From Ottowia beijingensis (GTDB lineage Bacteria; Pseudomonadota; Gammaproteobacteria; Burkholderiales; Burkholderiaceae_C), in the NCBI RefSeq assembly GCF_013423955.1, contig NZ_JACCKX010000001.1, forward strand, positions 1,054,001 through 1,118,000: DNA of 64,000 nucleotides, written 5' to 3'. Both the position numbers and the translations under genes were made by a program. The notes beneath the pieces were generated by a model. It searched no databases. It was not told where the DNA came from and saw nothing but the letters and a program-made list of their open reading frames with translations. This document shows positions 43,278-54,623 of the stretch, piece after piece (the stretch's first letter is position 1; each line of letters begins with the position of its first letter).

Positions 43278-43318
43278 GCGGACGATTCTAGTCCGCCTTG
43301 CGCCGTGCGGCCGGATAC

Positions 43319-43421
43319 GCTTCTACAAAAAATGAGCTGCTGGCGCCCGTCACACAAAGATTTCAGATACAAATCGATCCAAAAACCAATGGCAACAAGC
43401 GCAAGCAGCTATTGTTTTTAA
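43319..43421 (+). repeat. SR short repeat, longer variant
   Basis: ATTTCAGATACAAATCGATC and CAACAAGCGCAAGCAGCTAT mirror the copies near 4716 and 27948. It lies between yqgE and the end of pilL. Confidence 0.7.
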
Positions 43422-43422
43422 C

Positions 43423-46400
43423 TCAACCTTGTGCCGTCGCGGCGGCGCGGGCGTATTCCTTGATCAGGCCCAGCAGTTCCTCTTCGGAGTACGGCTTGCC
43501 CAGGTAGTGGTTCACGCCCAGTTCGCGCGCGTGTTTGCGGTGCTTCTCGGCGATGCGCGAGGTGATCATGATCACCGGCAGATCACGCAAGTGCTCGTCG
43601 GCGCGGATGTTGCGCACGAAGTCGAAGCCGTCCATGCGCGGCATCTCGATGTCGGACAGCACCACCGCCGGGCGCTCGCCCTGCAGCCGCTCCAGGCCCT
43701 GCAGGCCGTCGGCCGCCAGTGCCACGCGGTAGCCCTCGCGCTGCAGCAGGCGCTGCGTGACGCGGCGCACGGTGATCGAGTCGTCCACCACCAGCACCAG
43801 CGGGATGTCGGAGTGGATCGACGCCGTCTCGGGCGCGGCGGGCAGGCCAGCGGCGGGGGCGGCCTCGGCCTGCGCGGCGCTGGCGCTCAGGGCACGCGCC
43901 TGCTCGCCGTACACCGCGGCCAGCGCCACCGGGTTGTAGATCAGCGCCACGGCACCCGAGGCCAGCGCCGTGATGGCCACCAGGCCGGGCAGGCGCGACA
44001 GCTGCGGCCCCAGTGCCTTCACCACCACTTCCTGGTTGCCCAGCACTTCGTCGACGTGCACGGCCACGCGCTGCTCGGCCGAGCGGAACACCACCACCGG
44101 GGTGGAGCGCGCGGGCGGCTCGGTGGTACGCGCCGAGCTTTGCAGCAGCGCGCCCGACCAGAAGAAGGGCAGATCCTCGCCGCCGAAACGGTAGGTGCCG
44201 GTCTCGTAGGCCTGCTGCAGGTCCTTGGCGCTCGCGCGCTGCACGATCTCCACCAGGTTCGACGGCACGCCCACCGACAGCTTGCCGGCGCGCACCATCA
44301 CCACGTGCGTCACCGCCGTCGTCAGCGGCAGCACCAGGCGGAAGCTGGAGCCCTGGCCCTCACGCGTGTGCGTCTCGATGCGGCCACCCAGCGCCTGCAC
44401 CTCGGTGCGCACCACGTCCATGCCGACGCCGCGGCCGGCCAGCTCGGTCACCTCGGTGGCGGTGGAGAAGCCGGGCGCGAACACCAGGTTGGCCACCTCG
44501 GCGTCGCTCAGCGGCTGGTCGGCCGTGATCAGGCCCTGCTGCTGCGCGCGCTCGCGGATGCGCGGCAGGTTCAGGCCCGCGCCGTCGTCGCGGAACTGCA
44601 CCGACACGTCGTTTCCGGCCTGCTGCACCTCGATGCTGATCAGGCCCACCGGGTCCTTGCTGCGGGCTGAGCGCGCGGCGGCGTTCTCGATGCCGTGCAC
44701 CACGCAGTTGCGCAGCAGGTGCTCGAAGGCGGGCGTCATGCGCTCCAGGATGCCGCGGTCCATCTCGATCGAACCGCCGACGATGTCCAGGCGCACCTGC
44801 TTGCCGGTTTCCTTGGAGGCCTGGCGTACCACGCGGTACAGGCGCTCGGAGATGCCCTCGAACTCCACCATGCGCGTGCGCAGCAGGTCGCGCTGCAGTT
44901 CGCGCGACTGGCGCGCCTGCGCGGCCAGGTCGTCCTCGCTGGCATCGACCGCGCGCTGCAGGCTGCGCTGCACCGTGGCCACGTCGTTCACCGACTCGGC
45001 CATGATGCGCGTCAGCTCCTGCATGCGCGTGAAGCGGTCGAACTCCAGCGGGTCGAAGTTCTGCTGCGCGTCCTTCGACAGCGCCAGGCGCGACTGCATC
45101 TGCGTTTCGGCCTGCAGTTCCACGTCGCGCAGTTGCTGGCGCAGGCGCTCCAGGTTGCTCGTCAGGTCGGTCAGCGAACTGCGCAGCTGGCCCACCTCGG
45201 CCTCCAGCCGCGCGCGCGAGGTGACCACCTCACCGGCCTGGCTGACCAGGCGGTCCAGCAACTGCGAGCGCACACGCACCGCCTGGCTGGCAGAGGCGCG
45301 CGCCGACACCAGCGACAGGGCCGCCGGCAGCGCCACGTCGCCGCGCGCCACGGGCGCCACCGGCGCCACGCGCTCGGCGGTGGCCTGCTGGGGCTGCGCC
45401 ACGGGTACGGCGGGCACCGGATGTGCGACCGGAGCCGCCGGCACATCGACCGCCGGCTCGCCCGTCTGCAGACGGCGGAACGCGGCCAGCAGTTCGTCCA
45501 GGTGGTCAAGCAGCGGCTCGACGTCCTGGCTGCCGATGTTCTCGGTGCCGATGGTTTCGATGGCGGACTCGGTGCGGTGCGCCATCTCGCCCAGGCGCAG
45601 CGCGCCGGCCAGGCGCGCACTGCCCTTCAGCGTGTGCAGGGCGCGCAGCACCTGGGCGCGCGCGCCGTTGTCGGCCGGGTGCTCGGCCCATTGGCGCAGC
45701 GAAGCGCTCAGCTGGGGCAGCAGTTCCTCGGCCTCTTCCTCGAAGATCGGGAACAGGTCGGGGTCGACCGCATCCAGCACGTCGATGTCGTCGGCAATGG
45801 TGTGGCGGCCCACATCGGTGGCCGTGACCGTCGGCACGGGGGCAGCCACCGCAGCGACCGCGGGCAGCGCCTGCGCAAAACCCAGCGAGGCGGAGGTGCC
45901 GTCTTGCACCGCTGGCGCCACGGCGTCCGCGGCTTCGTCGCCATCGGTGGGCTCCAGCGCATGGACCGCCGCGAGGATGTCGGCGCTGGGGGTCTTCAGC
46001 ACACCGACCGCGAACTGGTGCAGCACCCGGCGAATGTCTTCCGAGGCATCGCCCAGCACGCGCGCCTGTTCAGCGGTGCCGCGCAGCTGACCGTGCAGGC
46101 GCTGCAGCGCGTGCTCGACGGCGCGCGCCAGCTCCGACAGGGCCGTGAAGCCCACCGTGGCCGAACTGCCGGCCAGCGAATGCGCGCGCGCAATGGCCGC
46201 CTCGGGCACCGGCTGGTCCAGTTCGAGCGCCCACTCGGACAGCTGGGTGATGAGCTGGCGCGACCATTCATCGGCCTCGTTCAGGTAAACGTTGTACAGC
46301 GGGGTGCTGATGCGCAGATCGCCGATCTGCTTGTACATGTCGTCGTCCGACAGCACCTCGTCATCGACGTGCGAGCCGGCGTCGGGCGCTGCATCGCTCG

Positions 46401-49400
46401 GCGCCTGGTGTTCGGTGGCGAAGTCCAGTTCGCCCAGCTCCAGCGCCAGCATCTCGTCGGCCGCCCCGGCAGCCGCTTCGGCCGGCGCGTCCTCGGGCTC
46501 GGCCGCCGGCATCTCCAGTGCCGCCATGGGCAGATCCACGCTGGCTTCACCCTCTTGGTCGACCACCTGCACCACTTCGGTTGGCGCAGGCGGTGTCTCG
46601 GCGGTGGCGAAGTCCAGTTCGGCCAGATCCAGCGCGAGCATCGGCGCCTCGGAGTCGATGGCCTCCGGGGTCTCCGCTTCAGGCGCTTCCATCGCGGGCA
46701 ACTCGGCGGCTGGCTCGACCTCGTCAGTCGGGTTAGACGCCAACGCGGCGGCTTCCACGGTCTCCACGGGGCCGTCCCAGATGGGGTCGGATGCCGGCGC
46801 GAAGTCGGCCTCCAGCAACGCGTCCTGGTCGGCCGCATCGACCTCGACCACCTCGATCGCCGGTGCAACATCCGCCGCCTCTGCCGCCAGATCGAATTCC
46901 AGCATGTCGACGGCAGCCGATGCAGCGGTCTGCACGGGTGTCGACGCATCGATCTCCAGGTCGGCTGCGCCCAGCTCGAGATCGGGCAGTTCGAACGCGG
47001 CCAGTGGCTCGGGCACCGGCGGCGCGGCAACTTCGGCAAGCGTGGCGTCGTCCAGCGACACCTCCACGGTCAGGTCTTCGGCATCGTCGGCGCCCATGCT
47101 CGCCGGCGCCGCCTGAACATCAGGCGCGGCCTCGGCCACCACCACGGGCTCGGGGAGCACGTCGGACTGGCCGAATTGCAGCGGAATGCGGCGGCCTTCG
47201 AGCCGCATGGCATCGGCTGCGGCGCTAAAGGGCGCGCTGCTCCAGCCCGCGTCCCGCTTGATGGCGATGTCTTCCACCCAGGCACCGAAGCCCTGCATGG
47301 CCTCGCCAGTCAGCGTGCGCAGGTCGTCCGATACCGGCTTCTGCTCGGACAGCCAGGCATTGAGCAACTGCTCCATCGACCAGGCGGCCTCGCCGAACTC
47401 CGACAGGCCGACCATGCGCGAGCTGCCCTTCAGGGTATGGAACGCGCGGCGCAGCGTTGTCTGCTGCTCGATGTCGCCCGGCGCCGAGGACAGGGCTTCG
47501 ATGGCATCGCCGCCGGTCTGCACCACCTCGCGCGCCTCTTCCAGGAAGATGTCGAGCAGGTCGTCGTCTTCGAAGGCGTCGTCGTCCGACACCGCCACCG
47601 GCTCGGGCGGCACCTGGGGCGCCTGCGCCGATGCGACCGCCTGCAGCGCTTCGAGCGCGCCGCTCAGCTCGGCCTCGTCCTGCTGCCGCGCCGCCTCGGC
47701 GGCACGGTGCGCGGCATTGGCCAGGGCCGGCTTTTCGTCCAGCGCGGCCATGGCGGCGATCTGGTCGAGCTGGCCCGGAATCGTCTCGGGGGCAGGCTGG
47801 CGTCCAGCAACTGGCCGGGCGCCGTCACCGGGCCGGCGGGCGCTGCGGGCTCGAAGTCCAGCTCGATGTCGACGCCAGCGCCAGGCTGGAACGCCTCAGC
47901 GTGCAGCGCCTCTTCGTGCTCGTCGGCCAGGCGGCCGGCAACGTGTTTCAGCTCGCCGGCTTCGGCGTCATAGACGAACAGCTTGCGCGCCAGCAGCGGC
48001 TGGTAGCCCAGCATGTCGACTTGGAAGCCCAGCGCGCCCAGGCTGTTGCCCAGCTTCTCGAAGGTGTCACCGGCTTTGATCTGCTCGGGCTCCTGCTCGG
48101 TGATCAGCCATTCGTCGACCGTGTCGCGCATGCGCCCGACCGCCAGCGCCGCCTGGTCCAGCCCCAGCACGGACAGCACGCCACGCATCTGGCCCATCAG
48201 GCTGGGCACCGGGCCCAGCACGCTCTTGTCGGCGGGATTGCGGAAGAACTGGTCAAGGTGCTGCTCGACCTCGCCCAGCGTGGTGCGCAACTCGCCCACC
48301 ACCGTGCCCATGGTCTGCCGGTCGCTGACGCTGCGGTAAAGCTGCTCCATCCAGCCCTCGAGCGGTGGCGCCATGGCGCCGCCACGCACGGCATCGAGTC
48401 GCTCGGCCAGCTGCTGGATGCGGGCCGCGAACGTGGCGTCACTCGGATGGAAGTCCTCGAACGACGCCTCGAGGAACAGCACCGCGGTGGCCGTTTCCAT
48501 GGCCAGTTCGGGGCTGGGCGGCTTGCCGGCCTGGGCGGTCTGCTGTGCCACGCGATTCAGCGCCTGGCCCAGCGGGCGGCCTTTTTCGTGCAGCTTGTCG
48601 AGCGATTCCGCCACCAGGCCGAACTGGTCCACGCACGCCTTCATGCGTGCCATGTCGCCACCCGCCAGCGCCGACCAGTTCTCCTTGACGGACTCGATGC
48701 GGCGGCGCGCCTGCGCCAGAACAGCCGGGTCGTACAGACCGAAGGTGGACTGGTCGTAAGGCTGCGCCACGTGGCGGCCCAGCGACCACGCTTTGCGCAC
48801 CGCGTCCAGCGCGGGCGCATCGGCAGCCTGCTTCGGCACGGCCTGGGCGCAGAAGAACAGCAGATCCTGCGCCAGGCGCTCGGACACGCTCTGGTCGCCT
48901 CGGGCCAGCGTCGTGTACTGCAGCAGGATCCGTGACGCCGCCCGCTTGGCATAGACGTCCATCGGGACCAGCGCCTTGGCCATGGCCTCGAAGAAGGCCG
49001 CGGAAAGCTTCCAGAAGATGGCCGGCTGCCGGTGGTTCTCGCCCTGCGCCAGGCCGAGGCTGATGACGCCGATCTCGGCCGCCGCATTGTGGTCGGCGTG
49101 CTTCATGATCTTGAGCACGCGCTGGTCCAGACGGCTGCGCACCTCCGGCCCGTAAGCCAGCGGCTGGGCCGCGGGCGGCGTGGCCGGGTCCACCCAGCGC
49201 CACGGCCAGGTCCACAGGTCGGCCGGGTGGATGCGATCCGCACCCGCCATTTCCTGCACCTGCTTGAACTGCGGGAACAAGCCCAGCGCCGAACGCGGGC
49301 GCTCGCCCAGTTGCGACTCCAGGTATTCGACCAGTGCAAAACCGGCCCGCTCGAGCGTCTGTGCGGTCGCCTCGGTGCACTTCTCCGGATGCAGCACGAA

Positions 49401-49697
49401 CTGCTGGACCGCCGCCTCCATGCCGCGCACCATGTGCGCCGACACGCCCTGCCCCACCATGTCCAGCGCGCCCACCACCTGGTGAAGCTGCTGGCGCGCC
49501 ATGCGCAACTGGCTGGCGTCCACGGAAGCCAGGTCCACGCCTCTGGCCGCCTCGGCGTCGTGCGCGAAGCGCTTCAGGGAGCGGGTCGCCGACTCGATCG
49601 ATTTGCGCGTCTCATCCAGAACCCAAGCCAGTGGCCCCAGGTCTCCCGCAACGGGCGCGCCTTGGGCGCGAATTTCGGCTTGGTGGCTCGTCACCAT
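43423..49697 (-). CDS. pilL: Chemosensory hybrid histidine kinase PilL/ChpA, one apparent frameshift
   Basis: About 2,091 residues after one base is added near 47797. A PilL-type N-terminal domain (about 1-640), then HPt domains with phospho-histidines in AFHTLKGSSRMVG (about 754), ARAHSLAGSSATVG (about 1172) and ALHTLKGSARLAG (about 1357). An acidic alanine/proline-rich linker (about 840-1110) lies between the first two. The kinase core has HLLRNCVVHGIE and FAPGFSTATEVTELAGRGVGMDVV, followed by a CheW-like domain and a C-terminal receiver with VLSDIEMPRMDG (about 2014). It relays surface signals to PilG/PilH to control type IV pili. Last gene of pilGHIJL. Confidence 0.93.
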
Positions 49698-49781
49698 GAC
49701 TTCATGCTCTCCAGAAGCTGTCTTCTCAAGTGAAGGCGTGCGGTCTCTTCGCGGCAGCAGCGCCTCGTTTTTCTGGCGCTA

Positions 49782-52021
49782 TCAGGCGATCTTGAATCGG
49801 GCCACGGATTGGCGCAGTTCGTCGGCCATGCGCGCCAAGTCACGCACCTGGTTCGCCGTGGAGCGCGTGCTCTCGCCGGTCTGCTCGGTCACGGCAAAGA
49901 TGTGCTGGATGTTGCTGGCCACCTCGTTGGCCTGATCTGCTTCCTTGGAGGCTGCCGAGGAAATCTGCTCGATCAGATCGGCCAGTCGGCGTGACACGCT
50001 GTCGATCTCGGACAGCGCGGTACCGGCGTTGTCGGACAGTCGCGCACCTTCCACCACGCCCTGCGTCGAACGCTCCATGGCGGCCACGGCATCCTGGGTG
50101 TCGGTCTGAATGGCCTTCACCAGCGCCGCGATCTGCCGCGTCGCGTCACCGGAGCGCTCGGCCAGCCGCTGCACTTCTTCCGCCACCACCGAGAAGCCGC
50201 GACCGGCTTCACCGGCGGACGCTGCCTGAATGGCGGCGTTCAGCGCCAGCACGTTGGTCTGTTCCGTAATGTCAGCAATCAGTTCGGTGATCTCACCAAT
50301 CTCCTGCGACGACTCGCCCAGACGCTTGATCCGCTTGGAGGTTTCCTGAATCTGGTCACGGATGGAGTTCATGCCGCCGATGGCGTTCTGCACAGCGGTC
50401 AGGCCGGATTCGGCCGCCTGCAGCGACTGGCGCGCCACCGAGGCCGACTCCTGCGCCTGCGCCGACACGTCGTTGATTCGCGCCGCCATGTCCAGCACGG
50501 ACTGGCCGGTTTCGCGGATCTCGCGCAGCTGTTCGGTCGACGTGGCCAGCAGCTCGGTCGACGTGGTTTCCACCTTCGACGTCGTCTGCGCCACGCGCGT
50601 CGCCGTGCTCTGCACGTTGGCGACCAGCGAGCGCAATTCTTCCACCGTGTAGTTCACCGAGTCGGCGATCGCGCCGGTGATGTCCTCGGTCACCGTGGCT
50701 TCCTGCGTCAGGTCGCCCTCGGCCACCGTCTGCAGTTCGTTCATCAGTCGCAGAATCGCGGCCTGGTTGGCGTCGTTAACGCGCTTGCCTTCCTGCTGCT
50801 GCAGTTCGGCCGAGTGGCGCTGCTGCTCAGCCAGCATCTGGCGCTGGCGGCTGTCACGCAGCTGCACATAGGCCAGGCCGAGTGCGGCCAGCAGCGCGAG
50901 CGCGGCCGGGATCAACAGCAGCAACAGGCCAGTCAAGCCCAGACCCGACACCGAGGACAGCTTGTCCTGCAGGCCTTCCAGTTCCTTGCGCAGCGGTTCG
51001 CTCTCGGCCACGATGGCCGTCTGCGCCTCGCGCGCCGACACCAGGCCCTGCAGGTTGCCCAGAATGCCGCCCGCCTGGGCGCGCGTTTCCTCGTACATCT
51101 TCAGCAGGGCCGTCAGGCGCTCGCGCGTCTGCTCGTCGCGCGCGGGCGCAAGTCGCAGTTCCTGGCTGCCGTCGAGCAGGCCTTCACCGATCTCCTTGAA
51201 CGAGTTCAGGTCCTTGCCCAGCAGGAAGACGGCCTCGGGGCTCACACCCTCCATCGTCAGGAATTCGTTGGCCGACTTGCCGATGCGCTGGGTCAGCATC
51301 ACCAGCTGGCCCGCGGCCGAAATCTCAGCCGGCGGCGCGTTCTGCTGCAGCTTGAGGGACGAAATGGTTTCAGCCACTTCCAGCAGGTCGGAGGACTGGC
51401 GGCTGACCGAGCGCAGTGCCGTGCCCACCTCGGTCAGCGTCTTCTGCTCGCCCAGCACCGTGGCCGCGTTCTTCTCGGCGCGCTCCATCAGCGGCACGAT
51501 CTTGCCGACCTCGGCGCTGTAGGCTTCGCCCAGCGCGGGCACTGTGGCGCTGCCGCTCTGCAGGCCGCGCACGTTGCTCGCCAGCGCGGTCGAGCTTTCC
51601 TTCAGCTCAGGGAAGGCCTCGGGACTGCCGATCAGCGCCTGAGACACCGACTTGGCGAGACGCTGCGACTGCATCAGCGACTGGCCGATGGCACCCACCT
51701 GCTGGGCGCCGCGGTCGGTTTGCGACACCGTCCAGTACACCATGGCCGCCAGCGCAATCAGCGACAGGGCCAGCAGTATCGACAGCACCCGCTGGTGCGC
51801 CGCCGCCGAACGGGTGCCCAGCAGGGAACGGCGAACGCCTCTTCGGCAGGCAGCGCCTGCTCTTCCGGCTCATCGATGGTGGACACCATGACCGTGCTGT
51901 CGGTGGGGCCGTGCGAATCGAATGCCATCGACTGCCCATCAAGCCGCTCCTGGGCAATGGTTTCGCCCTCGTCCAGGGCAGGATCCTGGGGCTTCTTCTT
52001 GAACAGGTTGGAAAGTGCCAT
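49782..52021 (-). CDS. pilJ: Methyl-accepting chemotaxis protein PilJ, one apparent frameshift
   Basis: The ATG at 52021 opens MALSNLFKKKPQDPALDEG with an acidic cytoplasmic stretch; one extra base near 51826 joins it to LSILLALSLIALAAMVYWTVSQTDRG, the first membrane helix. A periplasmic PilJ-type sensor domain follows (two similar blocks with QRLAKSVSQALIGSPEAF and VMLTQRIGKSANEFLT), a second helix (GLTGLLLLLIPAALALLAALGLAY), HAMP-like segment and the MCP signalling tip ITEQTNVLALNAAIQAASAGEAGRGFSVVAEEVQRLAERS. Repaired length about 746. Receptor of the pilus chemosensory system. Confidence 0.93.
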
Positions 52022-52042
52022 GTTGCGACCTTGACAAACGAA

Positions 52043-52573
52043 CTACGCACCAATGCCCAGAAAGGCCTGGTGTTGGGAAAGGGCTTGCAGGTTGAGTTCC
52101 TGCCATTGCCGACCTTCGAGGTCGGTGTAAACGTGACCGAAATACGGCGCAGCCGACTGGTCGGGCGGGGCCGACGAGGCGAACGCGTCGGTGGTCCGCA
52201 GGCCCAGCAGGCGATCCACCAGCAGGGCACAGTTGGTTTCCAGCAGGGGTTCAGCGCCACCAGCCGGCACTGGGCCAGTTCGCTCTCGCTGCGCACCCGG
52301 CGCGCGCCATCGCCCCTGACGAAAGCCGCCAGGTCGATGACCGCCGACAGGCCGCCGCGCAGGTTGGCCACACCCATGAACCACGGTTGCACGTATGGCA
52401 CCCGCTGCACATCGGTCCAGGAAAAGATTTCGCCCGCGTGGCTGAGGGGAACAGCAGCCGCAGGTCCCCGTCTCGACCGCCAGCCAGGACGCGGCCACGC
52501 CCGTGGTGCGGGCCGACTGCAGCCGTTCGGCCAGCCGGCTCTGAAACTCGCGAAGCGCTTGCTTGTTGGACAT
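52043..52573 (-). CDS. pilI: CheW-like coupling protein PilI, three apparent frameshifts
   Basis: MSNKQALREFQSRLAERLQSARTTGVAASWLAVETG opens the protein. The conserved middle is in another frame (VQRVPYVQPWFMGVANLRGGLSAVIDLAAFVRGD), and it returns to the first for LLETNCALLVDRLLGLRTTDAFASS and the end QHQAFLGIGA. Adding one base in each of GGGGAC (near 52467), TTCCCCTC (near 52451) and AACCCCTG (near 52243) gives one frame of about 177 residues. PilI couples PilJ to the PilL kinase. Because three losses cancel, the shifted reading has no premature stop. Confidence 0.85.
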   Translation of the reverse strand: MSNKQALREFQSRLAERLQSARTTGVAASWLAVETGTCGCCSPQPRGRNLFLDRCAAGAIRATVVHGCGQPARRPVGGHRPGGFRQGRWRAPGAQRERTGPVPAGGAEPLLETNCALLVDRLLGLRTTDAFASSAPPDQSAAPYFGHVYTDLEGRQWQELNLQALSQHQAFLGIGA

Positions 52574-52579
52574 GCGCTT

Positions 52580-52945
52580 TTAGCCGAGAGCCTTGATCTT
52601 GCCCATCAGCTCAGCCTGGTCGACCGGCTTGGTGATGTAGTCGCGCGCGCCCTGGCGCATGCCCCACACACGATCCGTCTCCTGGTTCTTGCTGGTGCAC
52701 ATGATGATGGGAATGTCGGTGTAGCGCGGGTCGCGCGAGATGGCGCGCGTCAGCTGGAAGCCGTTCTGGCCCGGCATCACCACATCCATCAGAATCAGGT
52801 CGGGCTTGGCCTGCTCGAGGCGGCGCTGCGCGTCCTCGGCGTTCTCCGCCGTGGTCACGGCAAAGCCGGCCTTCTTGAGCATTTCGCTCAGAAACATCAA
52901 TTCCGTCTTGGAATCGTCCACGATCAGCACGTTGCGGATCGACAT
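52580..52945 (-). CDS. pilH: Response regulator PilH
   Basis: 121 residues, a stand-alone CheY-like receiver. VLIVDDSKTELMFLSEML has the acidic pair, LILMDVVMPGQNG the phospho-Asp near residue 52, IIMCTSKNQE the Thr/Ser switch and YITKPVDQ the conserved Lys. ATG 52945 overlaps the pilG stop as TGATG, so translation is coupled; a GTG at 52948 is less likely. PilH opposes PilG in control of pilus extension and retraction. Confidence 0.94.
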   Translation of the reverse strand: MSIRNVLIVDDSKTELMFLSEMLKKAGFAVTTAENAEDAQRRLEQAKPDLILMDVVMPGQNGFQLTRAISRDPRYTDIPIIMCTSKNQETDRVWGMRQGARDYITKPVDQAELMGKIKALG

Positions 52946-53331
52946 CACACAGCTCCTTTGTTGGTGGCACCGAATTCCTGCACGGCCTGCAGCAACTGGT
53001 CCTTGGTGAAAGGCTTGGTCAGGTATTCCTGCGAGCCGACCATGCGGCCACGCGCCTTGTCGAACACGCCGTCCTTGGACGACAGCATGACCACCGGCGT
53101 GTCGGCGAATTTCTCGTTGCGCTTGATGATCGCGCAGGTCTGGTAGCCATCCAGACGCGGCATCAGGATGTCGCAGAAGATCAGGTCGGGCTGGGCGTCG
53201 TTGACCTTGGCCAGGGCGTCGAAACCGTCCTCGGCCAGCATGACCTCGTGCCCTCCCTGCTTGAGGAAGATTTCGGCGCTGCGCCGAATCGTGTTGCTGT
53301 CGTCAATGACGAGCACGCGCTTTGATGCCAT
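52945..53331 (-). CDS. pilG: Response regulator PilG
   Basis: 128 residues from ATG 53331. CheY-like: VLVIDDSNTIRRSAEIFLKQGGHEV, LIFCDILMPRLDGYQTC with phospho-Asp near 54, VVMLSSKDGVFDKARGRMVGSQEYLTKPFTKDQL. The DGYQTC segment and long helix are PilG-like. First gene of pilGHIJL. PilG promotes pilus extension and cAMP signalling in Pseudomonas. Confidence 0.94.
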   Translation of the reverse strand: MASKRVLVIDDSNTIRRSAEIFLKQGGHEVMLAEDGFDALAKVNDAQPDLIFCDILMPRLDGYQTCAIIKRNEKFADTPVVMLSSKDGVFDKARGRMVGSQEYLTKPFTKDQLLQAVQEFGATNKGAV

Positions 53332-53404
53332 CGAACCCTCGCGACTCTCCAAAGAGGCCGCTGGGGCGGCCAATCCAAAAAGCCAGACCGATCCGCCTAG
53401 CGAA

Positions 53405-53575
53405 TCAGATCTGCACCATTTCGAAGTCTTCCTTCCTTGCCCCGCATTCCGGGCAGGTCCAGTTCATGGGAACCTGCTCCCAGGGAGTGCCCGGCGCGAT
53501 ACCATGGTCGGGTGCGCCTTCGGCCTCGTCATAGAGCCAGCCGCAGATCAGACACATCCAAGTCTTCGTATTCAT
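53405..53575 (-). CDS. rubA: Rubredoxin
   Basis: 56 residues from ATG 53575, easily missed because of size. MNTKTWMCLICGWLYDEAEG carries the first CxxCG iron site, and NWTCPECGARKEDFEMVQI carries the second. The central GIAPGTPWEQVP is the usual rubredoxin loop. A one-iron electron carrier. It precedes pilG on the same strand and is divergent from thiD; rubredoxin, thiD and hemL together are a familiar Burkholderiales arrangement. Confidence 0.95.
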   Translation of the reverse strand: MNTKTWMCLICGWLYDEAEGAPDHGIAPGTPWEQVPMNWTCPECGARKEDFEMVQI

Positions 53576-53675
53576 TACAGCTTAAGTTGCACTTGCTTAG
53601 AATGCAATTGATTGTATCGACGGGGTTCCAGACGGAGTGGCACTATGTCGCACCAAACCGCCCTATTTGTGCCTC

Positions 53676-54623
53676 ATGACCCGCACCAGTGCGACCGATG
53701 CGTCGCGGGATAACGACATTTCCGACGCGTTGGCTGAACACGACACTTTGCCGTGCGTGCTCAGCTTCAATGCCAGCGACCCCACCGGCGCCTGCGGATC
53801 CAGCAGCGATGCGCTGGTGATCGGCTCCATCGGCGCGCATGCGCTGCCGGTGGTCACCGGCGTGTATGTGCGCGACACGCGCGAAACGCTCGGCCACACC
53901 GTCATCGACGACACCACGGTGGCCGAACAGGCCCACGCCGTGGCCGAGGATATTCCGATCCTCACCATCAAGGTGGGCTTCCTCGGCAGCGCCGAGGTGG
54001 TGGCGGCCGTCGCGGCGTTCGCGTCCGACTACGCGTCGGTGCCACTCATCGCCTACATGCCCGACCTGTCCTGGTGGTCCGAGCAGGAAATCGACGACTA
54101 CTTGGACGCCTTCCGCGAGTTGCTGCTGCCGCAGACCGCCGTGCTGGTGGGCAACAACGCCACCCTGCGGCACTGGCTGCTGCCCGAATCGACCACCGAC
54201 CGCCATGCCCGCGCCGCCGACCTGGCACGCGCCGCCGCGGAGTACGGCGTGTCCTATGTGGTCGTCACGGGCGTGCCCATGGCGGGCGACCAGCTGGGCA
54301 ACGTGCTGGCCAGCCCGCAGGCCGAACTGCACAGCCAGAGCTTCGAGCGCATCGACGCCGGCTTTCTGGGCGCTGGCGACATCCTCTCTGCGGCCCTGGC
54401 GGCGCTGCTGGCCACCGGCTCCGACCTGACCGAGGCCGTGGGCGAAGCCCTGCTGTACCTGGACCAGGCCCTGGACCATGGTTTTCGCCCCGGCATGGGC
54501 CGCGCAGTGGCCGATCGGCTGTTCTGGGCCAGCGCCGAGGCCGACGACGACGGCGCGGACGATGCTGCCAGTCCCGATCCCTTGATCGACATACCTCACC
54601 CCTTCAATGAAACCAAGCACTGA
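53676..54623 (+). CDS. thiD: Hydroxymethylpyrimidine/phosphomethylpyrimidine kinase-like protein
   Basis: 315 residues from ATG 53676 (53637 is an in-frame alternative). Ribokinase-like ThiD fold: [83 protein letters not shown] and [25 protein letters not shown], where the last has the GxGD catalytic region. The start motif GxDPTGGAG is altered to [11 protein letters not shown], and the sequence is divergent. Thiamine synthesis is expected from the family. It overlaps hemL by 17 bp. Confidence 0.85.
   Translation: MTRTSATDASRDNDISDALAEHDTLPCVLSFNASDPTGACGSSSDALVIGSIGAHALPVVTGVYVRDTRETLGHTVIDDTTVAEQAHAVAEDIPILTIKVGFLGSAEVVAAVAAFASDYASVPLIAYMPDLSWWSEQEIDDYLDAFRELLLPQTAVLVGNNATLRHWLLPESTTDRHARAADLARAAAEYGVSYVVVTGVPMAGDQLGNVLASPQAELHSQSFERIDAGFLGAGDILSAALAALLATGSDLTEAVGEALLYLDQALDHGFRPGMGRAVADRLFWASAEADDDGADDAASPDPLIDIPHPFNETKH

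Noticed and set aside
44695-47973. A 1,092-residue frame antisense to pilL
   Set aside because: Same cause. It is Gly/Arg/His-rich without domain order, and pilL is well supported.
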